Assembly: GCF_900215245.1 (NCBI RefSeq)
Contig: NZ_LT907842.1
Coordinates: 3,782,001-3,846,000, forward strand
DNA length: 64,000 nt
Direction: 5' to 3'
Source: Pseudomonas fluorescens
GTDB taxonomy: Bacteria; Pseudomonadota; Gammaproteobacteria; Pseudomonadales; Pseudomonadaceae
Made by a program: the position numbers and the translations under genes. How positions within the stretch are numbered: the stretch's first letter is position 1; each line of letters opens with the position of its first letter. Below the pieces are notes generated by a model that was not told the DNA's origin, did not search any database, and saw nothing but the letters and a program-made list of their open reading frames with translations. Shown here in pieces: positions 54,798 through 63,690 of the stretch.

Positions 54798-54831
54798 GCC
54801 CTTAAAGGCAACGATATTCTCAAAAGCATGC

Positions 54832-54860
54832 AAAAGGCCCGCATTGCGCGGGCCTTTTTT
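54832..54860. terminator. Bidirectional terminator between the MFS gene and rapA
   Basis: GGCCCGC pairs with GCGGGCC around ATTGC, with AAAA before and TTTTTT after. It ends the MFS transcript and rapA on the other strand. Confidence 0.93.
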
Positions 54861-54878
54861 AGCCGGGCAGGGCGGTTA

Positions 54879-57725
54879 TCAACCCGCCACCAACACCCGA
54901 ATCGCTTCCAGTCGCAGCGCCGCCTTGTCGAGCATGGCCAGGCCCTGCTCGCGTTGGTTGCGCAAGGCCACCAGCTCGCTGTCGCGCACGGTCGGGTTGA
55001 CCGCTTGCAACGCGGTCAAGCGCGCCAGCTCTTCGTCGGTATCCGCTGCCAGGCGGCGTTTTGCCTCGGCCACACGTTCGGCGTGGCGCGGGGTGATCTT
55101 CTCTTCGCCGGCGTTGATGCGCGGCGTCAGCTGATCGCGCTGGGCCTGCACGAACTTGTTGGCACTGGCGCGTGGCACGCTTTCCAGTTGGTCGTTCAGG
55201 GTTTCAAACGACACGCGGCCGGACAAGTCATTGCCGTTGGCATCCAGCAGGCAGCGCAAGGCGGCCGGTGGCAGGTAGCGGCCCAGTTGCAGCGAGCGCG
55301 GCGCAACCACTTCACTGACGTAGAGCAGTTCCAGCAACACGGTGCCCGGCTTGAGCGCCTTGTTCTTGATCAGCGCCACGGCGGTGTTGCCCATCGAGCC
55401 GGACAGCACCAGGTCCATGCCGCCCTGCACCATCGGGTGTTCCCAGGTGATGAATTGCATGTCTTCGCGCGACAGCGCCTGGTTGCGGTCGTAGGTGATA
55501 GTCACCCCTTCGTCGTCACCCAGCGGGAAGCTGGCGTCGAGCATTTTTTCGCTGGGCTTGAGGATCAGCGCGTTTTCCGAATGGTCTTCGCTGTCGATGC
55601 CGAACGCGTCGAACAGGGTTTCCATGTAGATCGGCAGGGCGAACTGGTCGTCTTGCTCAAGGATGTCTTCCACCAGCGCATCGCCTTCACCCGCACCGCC
55701 GGAGTTGAGCTCCAGCAAGCGGTCGCGACCGGTGTGCAGCTCTTGCTCCAGGCGCTCGCGCTCGGCACGGGCTTCGTCGATCAGGGCTTGCCACTCGCCG
55801 TCGTCGGCGTTTTCCAGCAGCGGCAGCAGGCGCGGGCCGAACTGATGCTGCAAGGCGTTACCGGTCGGGCAGGTGTTGAGGAACGCGTTCAGCGCTTCGT
55901 GGTACCACTGGAACAGGCGCTCTTGCGGGCTGGTTTCCAGGTACGGCACGTGCAGTTCGATCACATGCTTCTGGCCGATCCGGTCCAGACGGCCGATCCG
56001 CTGTTCCAGCAGGTCGGGGTGGGACGGCAGGTCGAACAGCACCAAGTGGTGGGAGAACTGGAAGTTGCGGCCTTCACTGCCGATTTCCGAGCAGATCAGC
56101 ACCTGGGCGCCGAACTCTTCATCAGCGAAGTAGGCAGCAGCGCGGTCACGTTCGAGGATGTTCATGCCCTCGTGGAACACCGTGGCCGGGATGCCGGAGC
56201 GTACGCGCAGGGCGTCTTCCAGGTCCATGGCGGTTTCGGCGTGGGCGCAGATCACCAGCACTTTAGTGCGCTTGAGCATTTTCAGCTGGTCGATCAGCCA
56301 CTCGACGCGCGGGTCAAAGCGCCACCAGCGGTTTTCCTCTTCAACATCCGGTTGCGACTGGAAGCTGACTTCCGGGTACAGCTCGGCGTGTTCGCCCAGT
56401 GGCAACTCGAGGTATTCATCCGGGTTCGGCAGCGGGTAGGCGTGCAGCTTGCGCTCCGGGAACCCTTGCACGGCGGCACGGGTATTACGGAACAGCACGC
56501 GGCCGGTGCCGTGGCGGTCGAGCAACTCACGCACCAGGCGTGCGCTGGCTTCGGTGTCGCCATCGTTGACGGCGGTGAGCAGTGCTTCACCTTCGTCGCC
56601 GAGGAAACCCTGAATGGTTTTATGTGCCGCTGGCGACAGGCGGCCTTTGTCCAGCAGCTCCTGCACGGCTTCGGCCACCGGGCGATAGTTCTCGCTTTCG
56701 GCGCGGAAGGCGTGCAGGTCGTGGAAGCGGTTCGGGTCCAGCAGGCGCAGGCGCGCGAAGTGGCTGTCCTGGCCCAGTTGCTCCGGGGTGGCGGTGAGCA
56801 GCAGTACGCCGGGAATCACCTCGGCCAGTTGCTCGACCAACGAGTACTCAGGGCTGGCTTTCTCTTCATGCCACACCAGGTGGTGGGCTTCGTCGACCAC
56901 CAGCAAGTCCCAGCCGGCCGCGAACAGCGCGTCCTGGGCCTTCTCGTCGTCAACCAGCCACTCCAGCGCGACGAGGGCGAGCTGGGTGTCTTCGAACGGG
57001 TTGGTGGCATCGCTTTCGATAAAGCGTTCTTCGTCGAACAGCGCAACCTGCAGGTTGAAGCGGCGGCGCATTTCCACCAGCCACTGGTGCTGCAGGTTTT
57101 CCGGGACCAGGATCAGCACGCGGTTGGCGCGGCCCGACAGCAACTGGCGATGAATCACCAGGCCGGCTTCGATGGTCTTGCCCAGGCCCACTTCGTCCGC
57201 CAGCAATACCCGTGGCGCGATACGGTCAGCGACTTCGCGGGCGATGTGCAATTGGTGAGCAATAGGTTGTGCACGCACGCCGCCCAGGCCCCACAACGAG
57301 GATTGCAACTGGCGGCTGGTGTGTTCCAGCGTGTGGTAACGCAGCGAGAACCAGGCCAGCGGGTCGATCTGCCCGGCGAACAGACGGTCGCTGGCCAGAC
57401 GGAACTGGATGAAGTTGGACAGTTGGGTTTCCGGCAGGGTGACCTGCTCGTTCTGCCCATTGAGGCCGTGGTAAACCAGCAGGCCATCGACGTCGTCGAC
57501 TTCCTGTACGGTCATTTTCCAGCCTTCGAAATGGGTGATGGAGTCACCCGGCGAAAACCTCACACGAGTGAGGGGCGCATTCCGTAGCGCATACTGACGA
57601 GTGTCGCCAGTGGCCGGATAGAGCACGGTCAACAAGCGGCCGTCCTGTGCCAGAACGGTGCCTAACCCCAGCTCTGCTTCGCTGTCACTAATCCAGCGTT
57701 GCCCCGGTTGATACTGCTGCGCCAT
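54879..57725 (-). CDS. rapA: RNA polymerase-associated ATPase RapA (HepA)
   Basis: 948 residues, the normal length. N-terminal tandem Tudor-like domains ([22 protein letters not shown]) are followed by a Swi2/Snf2 ATPase: Walker [18 protein letters not shown] in [18 protein letters not shown], and the second RecA domain with [23 protein letters not shown] and [12 protein letters not shown]. RapA binds RNA polymerase and recycles it from stalled or post-termination complexes. All motifs are intact. The start is a normal ATG. Confidence 0.97.
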   Translation of the reverse strand: MAQQYQPGQRWISDSEAELGLGTVLAQDGRLLTVLYPATGDTRQYALRNAPLTRVRFSPGDSITHFEGWKMTVQEVDDVDGLLVYHGLNGQNEQVTLPETQLSNFIQFRLASDRLFAGQIDPLAWFSLRYHTLEHTSRQLQSSLWGLGGVRAQPIAHQLHIAREVADRIAPRVLLADEVGLGKTIEAGLVIHRQLLSGRANRVLILVPENLQHQWLVEMRRRFNLQVALFDEERFIESDATNPFEDTQLALVALEWLVDDEKAQDALFAAGWDLLVVDEAHHLVWHEEKASPEYSLVEQLAEVIPGVLLLTATPEQLGQDSHFARLRLLDPNRFHDLHAFRAESENYRPVAEAVQELLDKGRLSPAAHKTIQGFLGDEGEALLTAVNDGDTEASARLVRELLDRHGTGRVLFRNTRAAVQGFPERKLHAYPLPNPDEYLELPLGEHAELYPEVSFQSQPDVEEENRWWRFDPRVEWLIDQLKMLKRTKVLVICAHAETAMDLEDALRVRSGIPATVFHEGMNILERDRAAAYFADEEFGAQVLICSEIGSEGRNFQFSHHLVLFDLPSHPDLLEQRIGRLDRIGQKHVIELHVPYLETSPQERLFQWYHEALNAFLNTCPTGNALQHQFGPRLLPLLENADDGEWQALIDEARAERERLEQELHTGRDRLLELNSGGAGEGDALVEDILEQDDQFALPIYMETLFDAFGIDSEDHSENALILKPSEKMLDASFPLGDDEGVTITYDRNQALSREDMQFITWEHPMVQGGMDLVLSGSMGNTAVALIKNKALKPGTVLLELLYVSEVVAPRSLQLGRYLPPAALRCLLDANGNDLSGRVSFETLNDQLESVPRASANKFVQAQRDQLTPRINAGEEKITPRHAERVAEAKRRLAADTDEELARLTALQAVNPTVRDSELVALRNQREQGLAMLDKAALRLEAIRVLVAG

Positions 57726-57943
57726 GCTGCCTGACTCCCGCCGTGAAAAAGCCGACTATCTTAACGGAACAAGGCCCTCAGCCAAAGGACTCTGACAAAA
57801 ACTACTCCGTTAACGCATGGGTTCGAAAGCTCGATCGACGGGTGGCGGGCACTTGCGAGTGTCGATTCGGTCACAGCTTGGCGAGCTGGCGCTCAAGTCG
57901 CCCTGCAACCCGCCGACAGCCTGTTGATCAGGAGAATATTATT

Positions 57944-58285
57944 ATGCTGCCACCCATGCTGCCCGTCAGCGTCGTGCCGGTCACGTCACAACTTGACCCG
58001 GTGCGCCAGAAGCCGGATATCCCGCCCGTGGTGCCAGTACAAGCGGGCTCCAACGAAAGCACGATCGACTTGAAAAAGGGCGATTCCGAACAGGCGACCT
58101 TGCTGTTGCGCGAAGAGCAACGCCGCCAGCAAGAGCAGCAGAAGCGCCGGCGCGAAGCCGACGAAGACCCTGAGGAGCACCTGGCGATTCCCGGCGATAC
58201 ATTGAATGCCGATAATACTGTGCCGGTGGTGCCGCTTATCGAAGATGCGCCGCGCCAGGGGCTGTGGGTGGACGTTGAGGTTTAA
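57944..58285 (+). CDS. Pseudomonas conserved hypothetical protein, proline/charged-rich
   Basis: 113 residues from an ATG with AGGAGA 8 bases upstream; the in-frame extension back to 57743 has no such support. The sequence goes from a proline/valine-rich start (MLPPMLPVSVVPVTSQLDPV) to a charged helix (LLLREEQRRQQEQQKRRREADEDPEEHLAIPG) and a conserved end (RQGLWVDVEV). Homologues in databases often carry a misleading aspartate-semialdehyde dehydrogenase label; nothing here supports an enzyme. It ends 4 bp inside the converging aminotransferase gene. Confidence 0.82.
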   Translation: MLPPMLPVSVVPVTSQLDPVRQKPDIPPVVPVQAGSNESTIDLKKGDSEQATLLLREEQRRQQEQQKRRREADEDPEEHLAIPGDTLNADNTVPVVPLIEDAPRQGLWVDVEV

Positions 58286-59463
58286 TCGCGCAACTCACGC
58301 AGCGCCGCGAGCAGTCGTGCGATGTCATCCTCGGTGTTGAGCGGGCTGACGGACACCCTTGCGATACTGCTCAGGCCACGCGCCTGCATGTCCAATGGAG
58401 TGTAGGCCACGCCATTGGCGCCGACAGTGATGCGCTTGAGGCCCAAGCGTCGTTTGAGTTCGAAGGCATCCCAGCCAGCGAGGTTGAAGGCGATCAGTCC
58501 TGAGTGATTGGCGCCCAAGTCATGCAGGGAAACTCCCGGAATCTGCCGCAAGCCTTCGCGGATTTGCCCGCTGATCTGCAAGACCCTTTCCCACGTCCTC
58601 TCTACGCCCAGTCGATTGACCTCCTGTAACGCCGTGCCTAACCCCGCCAATAAGGCGTAGGACACTTCGCTGGTTTCAAAGCGCCGGGCGTCGTCGCGCA
58701 GGTGGAAACCGTCGGCGGCCCAAGGGGCTGAAAACACATCGCGCTGGGCGGGGTTCAGGCGCTGGAGGAAGCCCGGCCTTACATACATCAGCGCCGTACC
58801 GCGTGGCCCGCGCAGGTGTTTGCGCCCGGCTGACTTGAGCACATCGCAGTGCAGTGCCTGCACGTCGACCGGCAGTTGCCCCACGGCTTGGCCGGCGTCG
58901 ATGAAATAGGCGATACCGTGACGCTTGGCCACTTCGCCGATCGCCTGGGCGGGGTTGATCAGGCCACCGTTGGCCGGCAGCCAGGTCAAATCGATCAACT
59001 TGACGTTGGCATCGATCATCGACTCCAGTGCCACCGGGCAGACCGCGCCGGTTTCATCGCAAGGAATGACGTCCACCTGGGCGCCGGACTGCACGGCCCG
59101 TTGCATACTCGCCAGGTTGCCGCCCCATTCATGGCGGCCGACCAGAATCCGCTCGCCTGGCTTCCAGGCGCCCAAGGCCTCGAATGCCATGCTCCAGGCG
59201 GTCGAGCCGCTGCTGGCAAAGGCAATCGACGAAGTCGGCGCATTGAGCAATTGCCCGGCCGCACGCCGGGCTTTTTCGACCAGCACAGCGCCATGCTCGC
59301 CGGCCTCCATCGGGCCGTCGCGGGCTTCACGCTGTAATTGGTCGATGATCGCGTCGAGGCTGGCCTGGCTCGGCAGTGAGGCACCGGCGTGGTTGAAATG
59401 CACCAGGCCCGACTGGCAGCCGGGCGTGTCGTCGCGCAGTTGCTGGACTTCGAGCGGGCTCAC
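58282..59463 (-). CDS. Class V aminotransferase-fold PLP enzyme (cysteine desulfurase/isopenicillin epimerase-like)
   Basis: 393 residues from a GTG start at 59463 (GTG AGC CCG CTC). The PLP lysine is in KSAGRKHLRGPRG, the aspartate for the pyridine nitrogen in FIDAGQAVGQL, and the histidine in GRHEWGGN. The start VHFNHAGASLPSQ is typical for the CsdA/epimerase-like branch. It overlaps the stop of the RidA gene by 4 bp (GTGA). RidA proteins hydrolyse reactive enamines released by PLP enzymes, so the coupling points to a beta-elimination or lyase reaction. The substrate is unknown. Confidence 0.88.
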   Translation of the reverse strand: MSPLEVQQLRDDTPGCQSGLVHFNHAGASLPSQASLDAIIDQLQREARDGPMEAGEHGAVLVEKARRAAGQLLNAPTSSIAFASSGSTAWSMAFEALGAWKPGERILVGRHEWGGNLASMQRAVQSGAQVDVIPCDETGAVCPVALESMIDANVKLIDLTWLPANGGLINPAQAIGEVAKRHGIAYFIDAGQAVGQLPVDVQALHCDVLKSAGRKHLRGPRGTALMYVRPGFLQRLNPAQRDVFSAPWAADGFHLRDDARRFETSEVSYALLAGLGTALQEVNRLGVERTWERVLQISGQIREGLRQIPGVSLHDLGANHSGLIAFNLAGWDAFELKRRLGLKRITVGANGVAYTPLDMQARGLSSIARVSVSPLNTEDDIARLLAALRELRD

Positions 59464-59930
59464 GGCTGCAGCTCGAAAATCGCATCAACCTCCACCGCCA
59501 CCCCAGCCGGCAGGCTGGAAACCCCTACGGCAGTGCGCACGTGCCGGCCCTTGTCGCCGAGGGCGTTGACCAGCAGGTTCGAGGCACCGTTGGCCACCAC
59601 ACTTTGGCGCTGGAAGTCGGCGCTGCTGGCAATGAACACCCCCAGGCGCAAAATCCGCACCGCGCGCGAAAGGTCATCACCCAGCGCATCGCTCAATTGG
59701 CCCAACAGGCCCAGCGCCGCCAGTTCCGCCGCCTGGGCGCCTTCTTCATCGCTGAGGGATTCGCCCAGCCGACCGACGTAGGCGGGTTTGCCGTCGATCA
59801 TGGGGATCTGCCCGGAAATGAACAGCTGGTTCTGGCTGACCACATGATTGATGTAATTGGCCGCCGGCTGGCTGGGCGTGGGCAGCGTCAGGCCAAGGGC
59901 TTGCACGCGTTGGCGGATGGAATCGCTCAT
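59460..59930 (-). CDS. RidA family enamine/imine deaminase-like protein
   Basis: 156 residues from the ATG at 59930 with AGAGGA ribosome site. It has the YjgF/RidA fold: NYINHVVSQNQLFISGQIPM and GKPAYVGRLGESLSDEEG, and ends in GVSSLPAGVAVEVDAIFEL. The length and the GVSSLPAGV motif place it in the longer RidA subgroup rather than with RidA proper. It is the first gene of a two-gene operon with the PLP enzyme and lies beside a LysR gene on the same strand. Confidence 0.9.
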   Translation of the reverse strand: MSDSIRQRVQALGLTLPTPSQPAANYINHVVSQNQLFISGQIPMIDGKPAYVGRLGESLSDEEGAQAAELAALGLLGQLSDALGDDLSRAVRILRLGVFIASSADFQRQSVVANGASNLLVNALGDKGRHVRTAVGVSSLPAGVAVEVDAIFELQP

Positions 59931-60020
59931 GTTGAATCCTCTTCGGGTGGGAGGTTTCAGCATGTTGGCTGCGGCGATGGGCGACAAACGGATAGATCTC
60001 ACTCGACGTATCGAAATAAC

Positions 60021-60893
60021 TCACGCGTCGGCGCAGGCGTCCTTCAGCCATTGGCTGAAGCACTCCGCCGCTTCGCTGGTGGGGCCTTGGGGGGTGATCA
60101 GCCAGTAGCCGATTTCGCTGTGATAGGGCGGCCATTCAAAGGCTTCCACCAGGCTGCCGTCCGCCAGCTTGCGCTCGATCAAGCGGTGACGGCCCATGGC
60201 GATGCCCTGGCCGGCCACGGCGGCTTCGACCACGATGTTGTAGTCGTGCAGCAGCACGTGCGGATGCTGCTTGAGGTCGACTTGGAAGTGCGCAGACCAA
60301 TCCGTCCACTCGAAGGGGCGGTGCGAGGTGGCCATCAACAGCGCGCCGTTGTCTCGCTGGTTGGCCTTGAAGGCCGGGCTGCACACGGGTGAGATTACTT
60401 CAGGCATCAGCCGGGTGGTTTGCACATCGGGCCAATCGCCCTTGCCGTAACGGATGGCCAGGTCGACCTCGGCGGCGGCGACGTTGGCCAATTGAATCGC
60501 CGGCAGCAACTCCACCTGGATATGCGGGTAGCGGTTGAGAAACCCGGCCAGACGCGGGGCCAGCCACAGCGTGGCGAAGGATGCCAGCAGGCCGACACGT
60601 AATACCGTGACACGGGTCGCCACCCGTTGGGTGCGGGTGGCGGCGGCAATGGCGTCGAGGGCGGGGCGGATTTCGTCGTAGTAACGTTGGCCGTCGGCAG
60701 TCAGATCGATCGCACGGGTGCGTCGGATAAACAGTGGTTTGCCCAGATGTTGTTCGAGCTTTTGCACTTGGTGGCTGAGTGCGCTCTGGGTAACCGACAG
60801 CTCATTGGCGGCCTTGATAAAACTCAAGTGCCGCGCCACCGCCTCAAAAGCGCGCAGGGCCAGCAGCGGCGGAAGGTCATTGTGCAGTGCCAA
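60021..60893 (-). CDS. LysR family regulator, GcvA-like
   Basis: 290 residues. The start NDLPPLLALRAFEAVARHLSFIKAANELSVTQSALSHQVQKLE is the GcvA-type DNA-binding domain, followed by a normal effector domain (EVDLAIRYGKGDWP). It is on the same strand as the RidA/aminotransferase pair, 91 bp upstream, and probably controls it. It is divergent from the lipocalin-like gene. Confidence 0.92.
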   Translation of the reverse strand: MALHNDLPPLLALRAFEAVARHLSFIKAANELSVTQSALSHQVQKLEQHLGKPLFIRRTRAIDLTADGQRYYDEIRPALDAIAAATRTQRVATRVTVLRVGLLASFATLWLAPRLAGFLNRYPHIQVELLPAIQLANVAAAEVDLAIRYGKGDWPDVQTTRLMPEVISPVCSPAFKANQRDNGALLMATSHRPFEWTDWSAHFQVDLKQHPHVLLHDYNIVVEAAVAGQGIAMGRHRLIERKLADGSLVEAFEWPPYHSEIGYWLITPQGPTSEAAECFSQWLKDACADA

Positions 60894-61052
60894 CTGAGTG
60901 CGCCTACCGGTTAAGGGGGGAAAGTGTCGATTTTGGGCGATGTGCTTCCTTTTGTCGCCCGCAGATTCTTCCGTCGTAGTTTGGGGATGTGTCTTACATC
61001 TCCCCGGGCAGCTGTGCGCAAAGCTCTGTGTCTTTTTTGAGACGGTAGAGCG

Positions 61053-61538
61053 ATGAAAAATCCTATAAAGGCAACGGTGATCGGCTTGGCTATTTCAATC
61101 GGCCTTTGCGCGGCGGCCGCCGCCAATGAGTCTCCGCTGGTCGGGGCCTGGAAGCTGGTCGGTTATGAGGTCGAGTCCCAGGACACCCGTGAGAAAATCC
61201 CGGCGATGGGCAGCCGTCCGTCCGGGCGGGTTATTTTTACCGCGGATCATCGCGTGGCTTTCGTGTTGACCGGTGAGGGGAGAAAAGCCGGCGCGTCCGA
61301 CGCAGAAAAATCAGTGCTGTTGAATACGCTGGTGGCTTATACCGGAATTGAGCGGGTCGACGGCAATCAATGGTGCACAGCGGTTGATTCTGCCTGGAAT
61401 CCGCAGTGGGTGGGAACGGTGCAATGCCGCGATTTTCAGGTCAGGGGCGACACGCTGGAAGTGCTGACGCCTTGGCGCCAAATGCCTAATTGGCCGGGGA
61501 CTACACGTTCCATCATCACGTTTGAGCGCGATAAATAA
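61053..61538 (+). CDS. Secreted lipocalin-like domain protein
   Basis: 161 residues with a signal peptide (MKNPIKATVIGLAISIGLCAAAAA-NE). The mature part begins SPLVGAWKLVGYEVESQD and continues SGRVIFTADHRVAFVLTGEGR, matching the lipocalin-like_5 layout. A pair of cysteines (NQWCTAV, TVQCRDF) may form a disulfide. It may be regulated by the divergent LysR protein. Ligand unknown. Confidence 0.82.
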   Translation: MKNPIKATVIGLAISIGLCAAAAANESPLVGAWKLVGYEVESQDTREKIPAMGSRPSGRVIFTADHRVAFVLTGEGRKAGASDAEKSVLLNTLVAYTGIERVDGNQWCTAVDSAWNPQWVGTVQCRDFQVRGDTLEVLTPWRQMPNWPGTTRSIITFERDK

Positions 61539-61639
61539 GCGCCAGGAGAGGCAAGTACGAGGATTTTCACCCTGGCATTTGCTGTCGAGCGGGAGAGGCC
61601 GCATTATTGAGCCATTCCCGCCACGACGTAAGCCCAGCC

Positions 61640-61801
61640 ATGAGTGAAGATGACAAACTGATCGACTTGAATGCCGAACGCGCCAAACGTGTGCATGACT
61701 TGAATGACAAGCGCCTGAATGAAGTTCGCCAGGCATTTGAGCAGGCGATGCCGCTTGGTAACGTTAAGAAAAAACCCAAGAACAAGCCGAAAAAGCGTTG
61801 A
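61640..61801 (+). CDS. Small conserved hypothetical protein, lysine-rich tail
   Basis: 53 residues from the ATG at 61640 (MSEDDKLIDLNAERAKRVHD); a TTG 11 codons earlier is in frame. An acidic helical part (KRLNEVRQAFEQAMPLG) is followed by a basic tail (NVKKKPKNKPKKR) that may bind nucleic acid. No clear ribosome site. Conserved in pseudomonads to my knowledge; function unknown. Confidence 0.7.
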   Translation: MSEDDKLIDLNAERAKRVHDLNDKRLNEVRQAFEQAMPLGNVKKKPKNKPKKR

Positions 61802-61946
61802 AACAGCCTGCATCTGTTGATGCAGGTCAGTTATTACCCTTCTTTAAGCCCCGTTCCGGGCGACATTGATCCCGGTCAATTTTCCAATCCGCCTTCTCCA
61901 TTAACTTAGCCCTATCGCAACAGGGCATGAGCACAGGAGGCCGGTC

Positions 61947-62063
61947 ATGTTTTTCGATAATGTGGTGTTTGCCGGGGTGCTGACCGTCAGCCTCATGGTG
62001 CTGTTTTTTGTAGGGTTTGGAATTTTTATCTGGAAAGACGCGAAAAAGCGTAAAGAACCCTAA
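61947..62063 (+). CDS. ccoM: Probable CcoM, small subunit of cytochrome cbb3 oxidase
   Basis: 38 residues with an excellent ribosome site (AGGAGG 6 bases before the ATG). One transmembrane helix (VLTVSLMVLFFVGFGIFIW) lies between MFFDNVVFAG and the charged tail KDAKKRKEP. The beginning FDNVVFAGVLTVSLMV and FGIFIWKD closely resemble CcoM, the single-helix subunit found in cbb3-1 oxidase of P. stutzeri, whose gene is also away from the ccoNOQP operons. It has its own terminator. The identification is from memory of the sequence. Confidence 0.75.
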   Translation: MFFDNVVFAGVLTVSLMVLFFVGFGIFIWKDAKKRKEP

Positions 62064-62098
62064 GTCTTTCCGGATTACATGAGCACGCAAGGCATTTT

Positions 62099-62124
62099 GG
62101 GCGACTTCGGTCGCCCTTTTTTTT
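62099..62124 (+). terminator. Terminator after ccoM
   Basis: GGGCGAC pairs with GTCGCCC around TTCG, followed by eight T. A canonical intrinsic terminator, 36 bp after the stop. Confidence 0.95.
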
Positions 62125-62160
62125 GCCTCGGATTTAGTTGCACTCATGAATAGGCGGCAT

Positions 62161-62203
62161 AAAAAAAGGTGCGATCCTCATCGAGGTCGCACCTTCTTTT
62201 TCA
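62161..62203 (-). terminator. Terminator after the PiT gene
   Basis: AAGGTGCGA pairs with TCGCACCTT with an inner CCTC/GAGG stem; seven A precede it on the plus strand, giving a T run for the leftward transcript. It lies 12 bp after the phosphate transporter stop. Confidence 0.92.
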
Positions 62204-62214
62204 GCGGTGGGCTA

Positions 62215-63690
62215 TCAATTACCCAGCGCCTTGGAGGCCAACCAGAACAACCCGGCTGACAGGCCTACGGTTGCCGGCAAGGTCAACACCCAAGCCATCA
62301 GAATGGTCTTCACCGTGCCGCCTTGCAGGCCGCTCTTATTGGCAACCATGGTGCCGGCCACGCCTGAAGACAGTACGTGAGTGGTGGAAACCGGCAGGCT
62401 GAAGATGTTGGCCAGGCCAATCATGCTCGCCGTGGTGATCTGCGCCGACATGCCCTGGGCGTAGGTCATGCCCTGCTTGCCGATCTTCTCACCGATGGTC
62501 AGGACCACACGCTTCCAGCCGACCATGGTGCCCAGGCCCAAGGCCAGTGCGACCGCGAGGATCACCCAGAACGGTGCGTACTCGGTGGTGGCGGTCAGGT
62601 CTTTGCGCAGCTTGTCGAGGTCGGACTTCTCACGCGCATCCAGGCCCGGCAGCTTGCCGACTTTCTTCGCGGTATCGTCCAGGCACAGCAGGTAGCGGCG
62701 CACTTCAATTCGGTGGTCGGAGGTCAACGAATGGTAGTCGGAGACACCTTTGAGCGTTTCCATCAGCGCGCTGATGGTTGGCTCGGTCTGCTGCGGGTTG
62801 CACTGGAACTTGCCCGGCAGGTCGTCTTTAACACTTTTACCCAGTGCCAGGAACTCGCCGAGCGTGGCGTTGTTACGCTGGTAGAACTGGCTCAAATGCA
62901 CGGTGGCGTCGCGGGTCCGTTCGATCTGGTAGGTGGTGCTGCCCAGGTCGAGTACGAACTGTGCCGGTACGATACCGATCAGTACCAACATGATCAGGCC
63001 GATGCCTTTCTGACCATCGTTGGAACCGTGCACGAAGCTCACGGCCATCGCGGAAATGACCAGCACCAGGCGGTTCCAGAACGGCGGGTGCTTCTTGTCG
63101 TCAAGCTTGCGGCGTTGGTCCGGGGTCTTGTGCATTTTCGACAGCGGGCGCCACCACTTCAGGCCCAGCAGCACCAGGGCTGCGACCAGGAAGCCAGCCA
63201 TCGGCGAGAACACCAGGGAGGCGCCGATATCGATCGCTTTCTGCCAGTTCACACCGTCAGCCAGGGGGATATCGTTGATCAGGGCATTGGCCAGGCCGAC
63301 ACCGAGGATCGAGCCGATCAGGGTGTGGGAACTGGAGGCCGGGATACCGAAGTACCAGGTGCCCAGGTTCCAGGTGATCGCCGCTGCCAATAAAGAGAAG
63401 ACCATGGCCAGGCCGTGGCCGGTATTCACATTGATCAGCAACTCCACCGGCAGCAAGTGCACGATGGCGTAGGCGACACCGACACCACCGAGCAACACGC
63501 CGAGGAAGTTGAACACCCCGGAGAAGAACACGGCCAGGTGCGGCGGCATGGCTTTGGTATAGATGACTGTGGCCACCGCGTTAGCGGTGTCATGAAAGCC
63601 ATTGATGAACTCGAAGGCGAGGACAAAGGCCAGGGCGAGCAACAGGCTCACTAGAACCCAAGCATCCAGTCCGCTGAATAAATCGATCAT
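62215..63690 (-). CDS. pitA: Inorganic phosphate transporter, PiT family
   Basis: 491 residues with about ten transmembrane helices. The two inverted PiT signatures are FINGFHDTANAVATVIYT near the start and VHGSNDGQKGIG in the middle; the C-terminal half has PVSTTHVLSSGVAGTM. A long hydrophilic loop of about 130 residues in the centre is normal for the bacterial subfamily. It takes up metal phosphate with protons at low affinity. Monocistronic here. Confidence 0.93.
   Translation of the reverse strand: MIDLFSGLDAWVLVSLLLALAFVLAFEFINGFHDTANAVATVIYTKAMPPHLAVFFSGVFNFLGVLLGGVGVAYAIVHLLPVELLINVNTGHGLAMVFSLLAAAITWNLGTWYFGIPASSSHTLIGSILGVGLANALINDIPLADGVNWQKAIDIGASLVFSPMAGFLVAALVLLGLKWWRPLSKMHKTPDQRRKLDDKKHPPFWNRLVLVISAMAVSFVHGSNDGQKGIGLIMLVLIGIVPAQFVLDLGSTTYQIERTRDATVHLSQFYQRNNATLGEFLALGKSVKDDLPGKFQCNPQQTEPTISALMETLKGVSDYHSLTSDHRIEVRRYLLCLDDTAKKVGKLPGLDAREKSDLDKLRKDLTATTEYAPFWVILAVALALGLGTMVGWKRVVLTIGEKIGKQGMTYAQGMSAQITTASMIGLANIFSLPVSTTHVLSSGVAGTMVANKSGLQGGTVKTILMAWVLTLPATVGLSAGLFWLASKALGN

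Noticed and set aside
54828..57587. 919-residue open frame on the plus strand
   Set aside because: Antisense of rapA; it has no recognisable domain and an odd composition.
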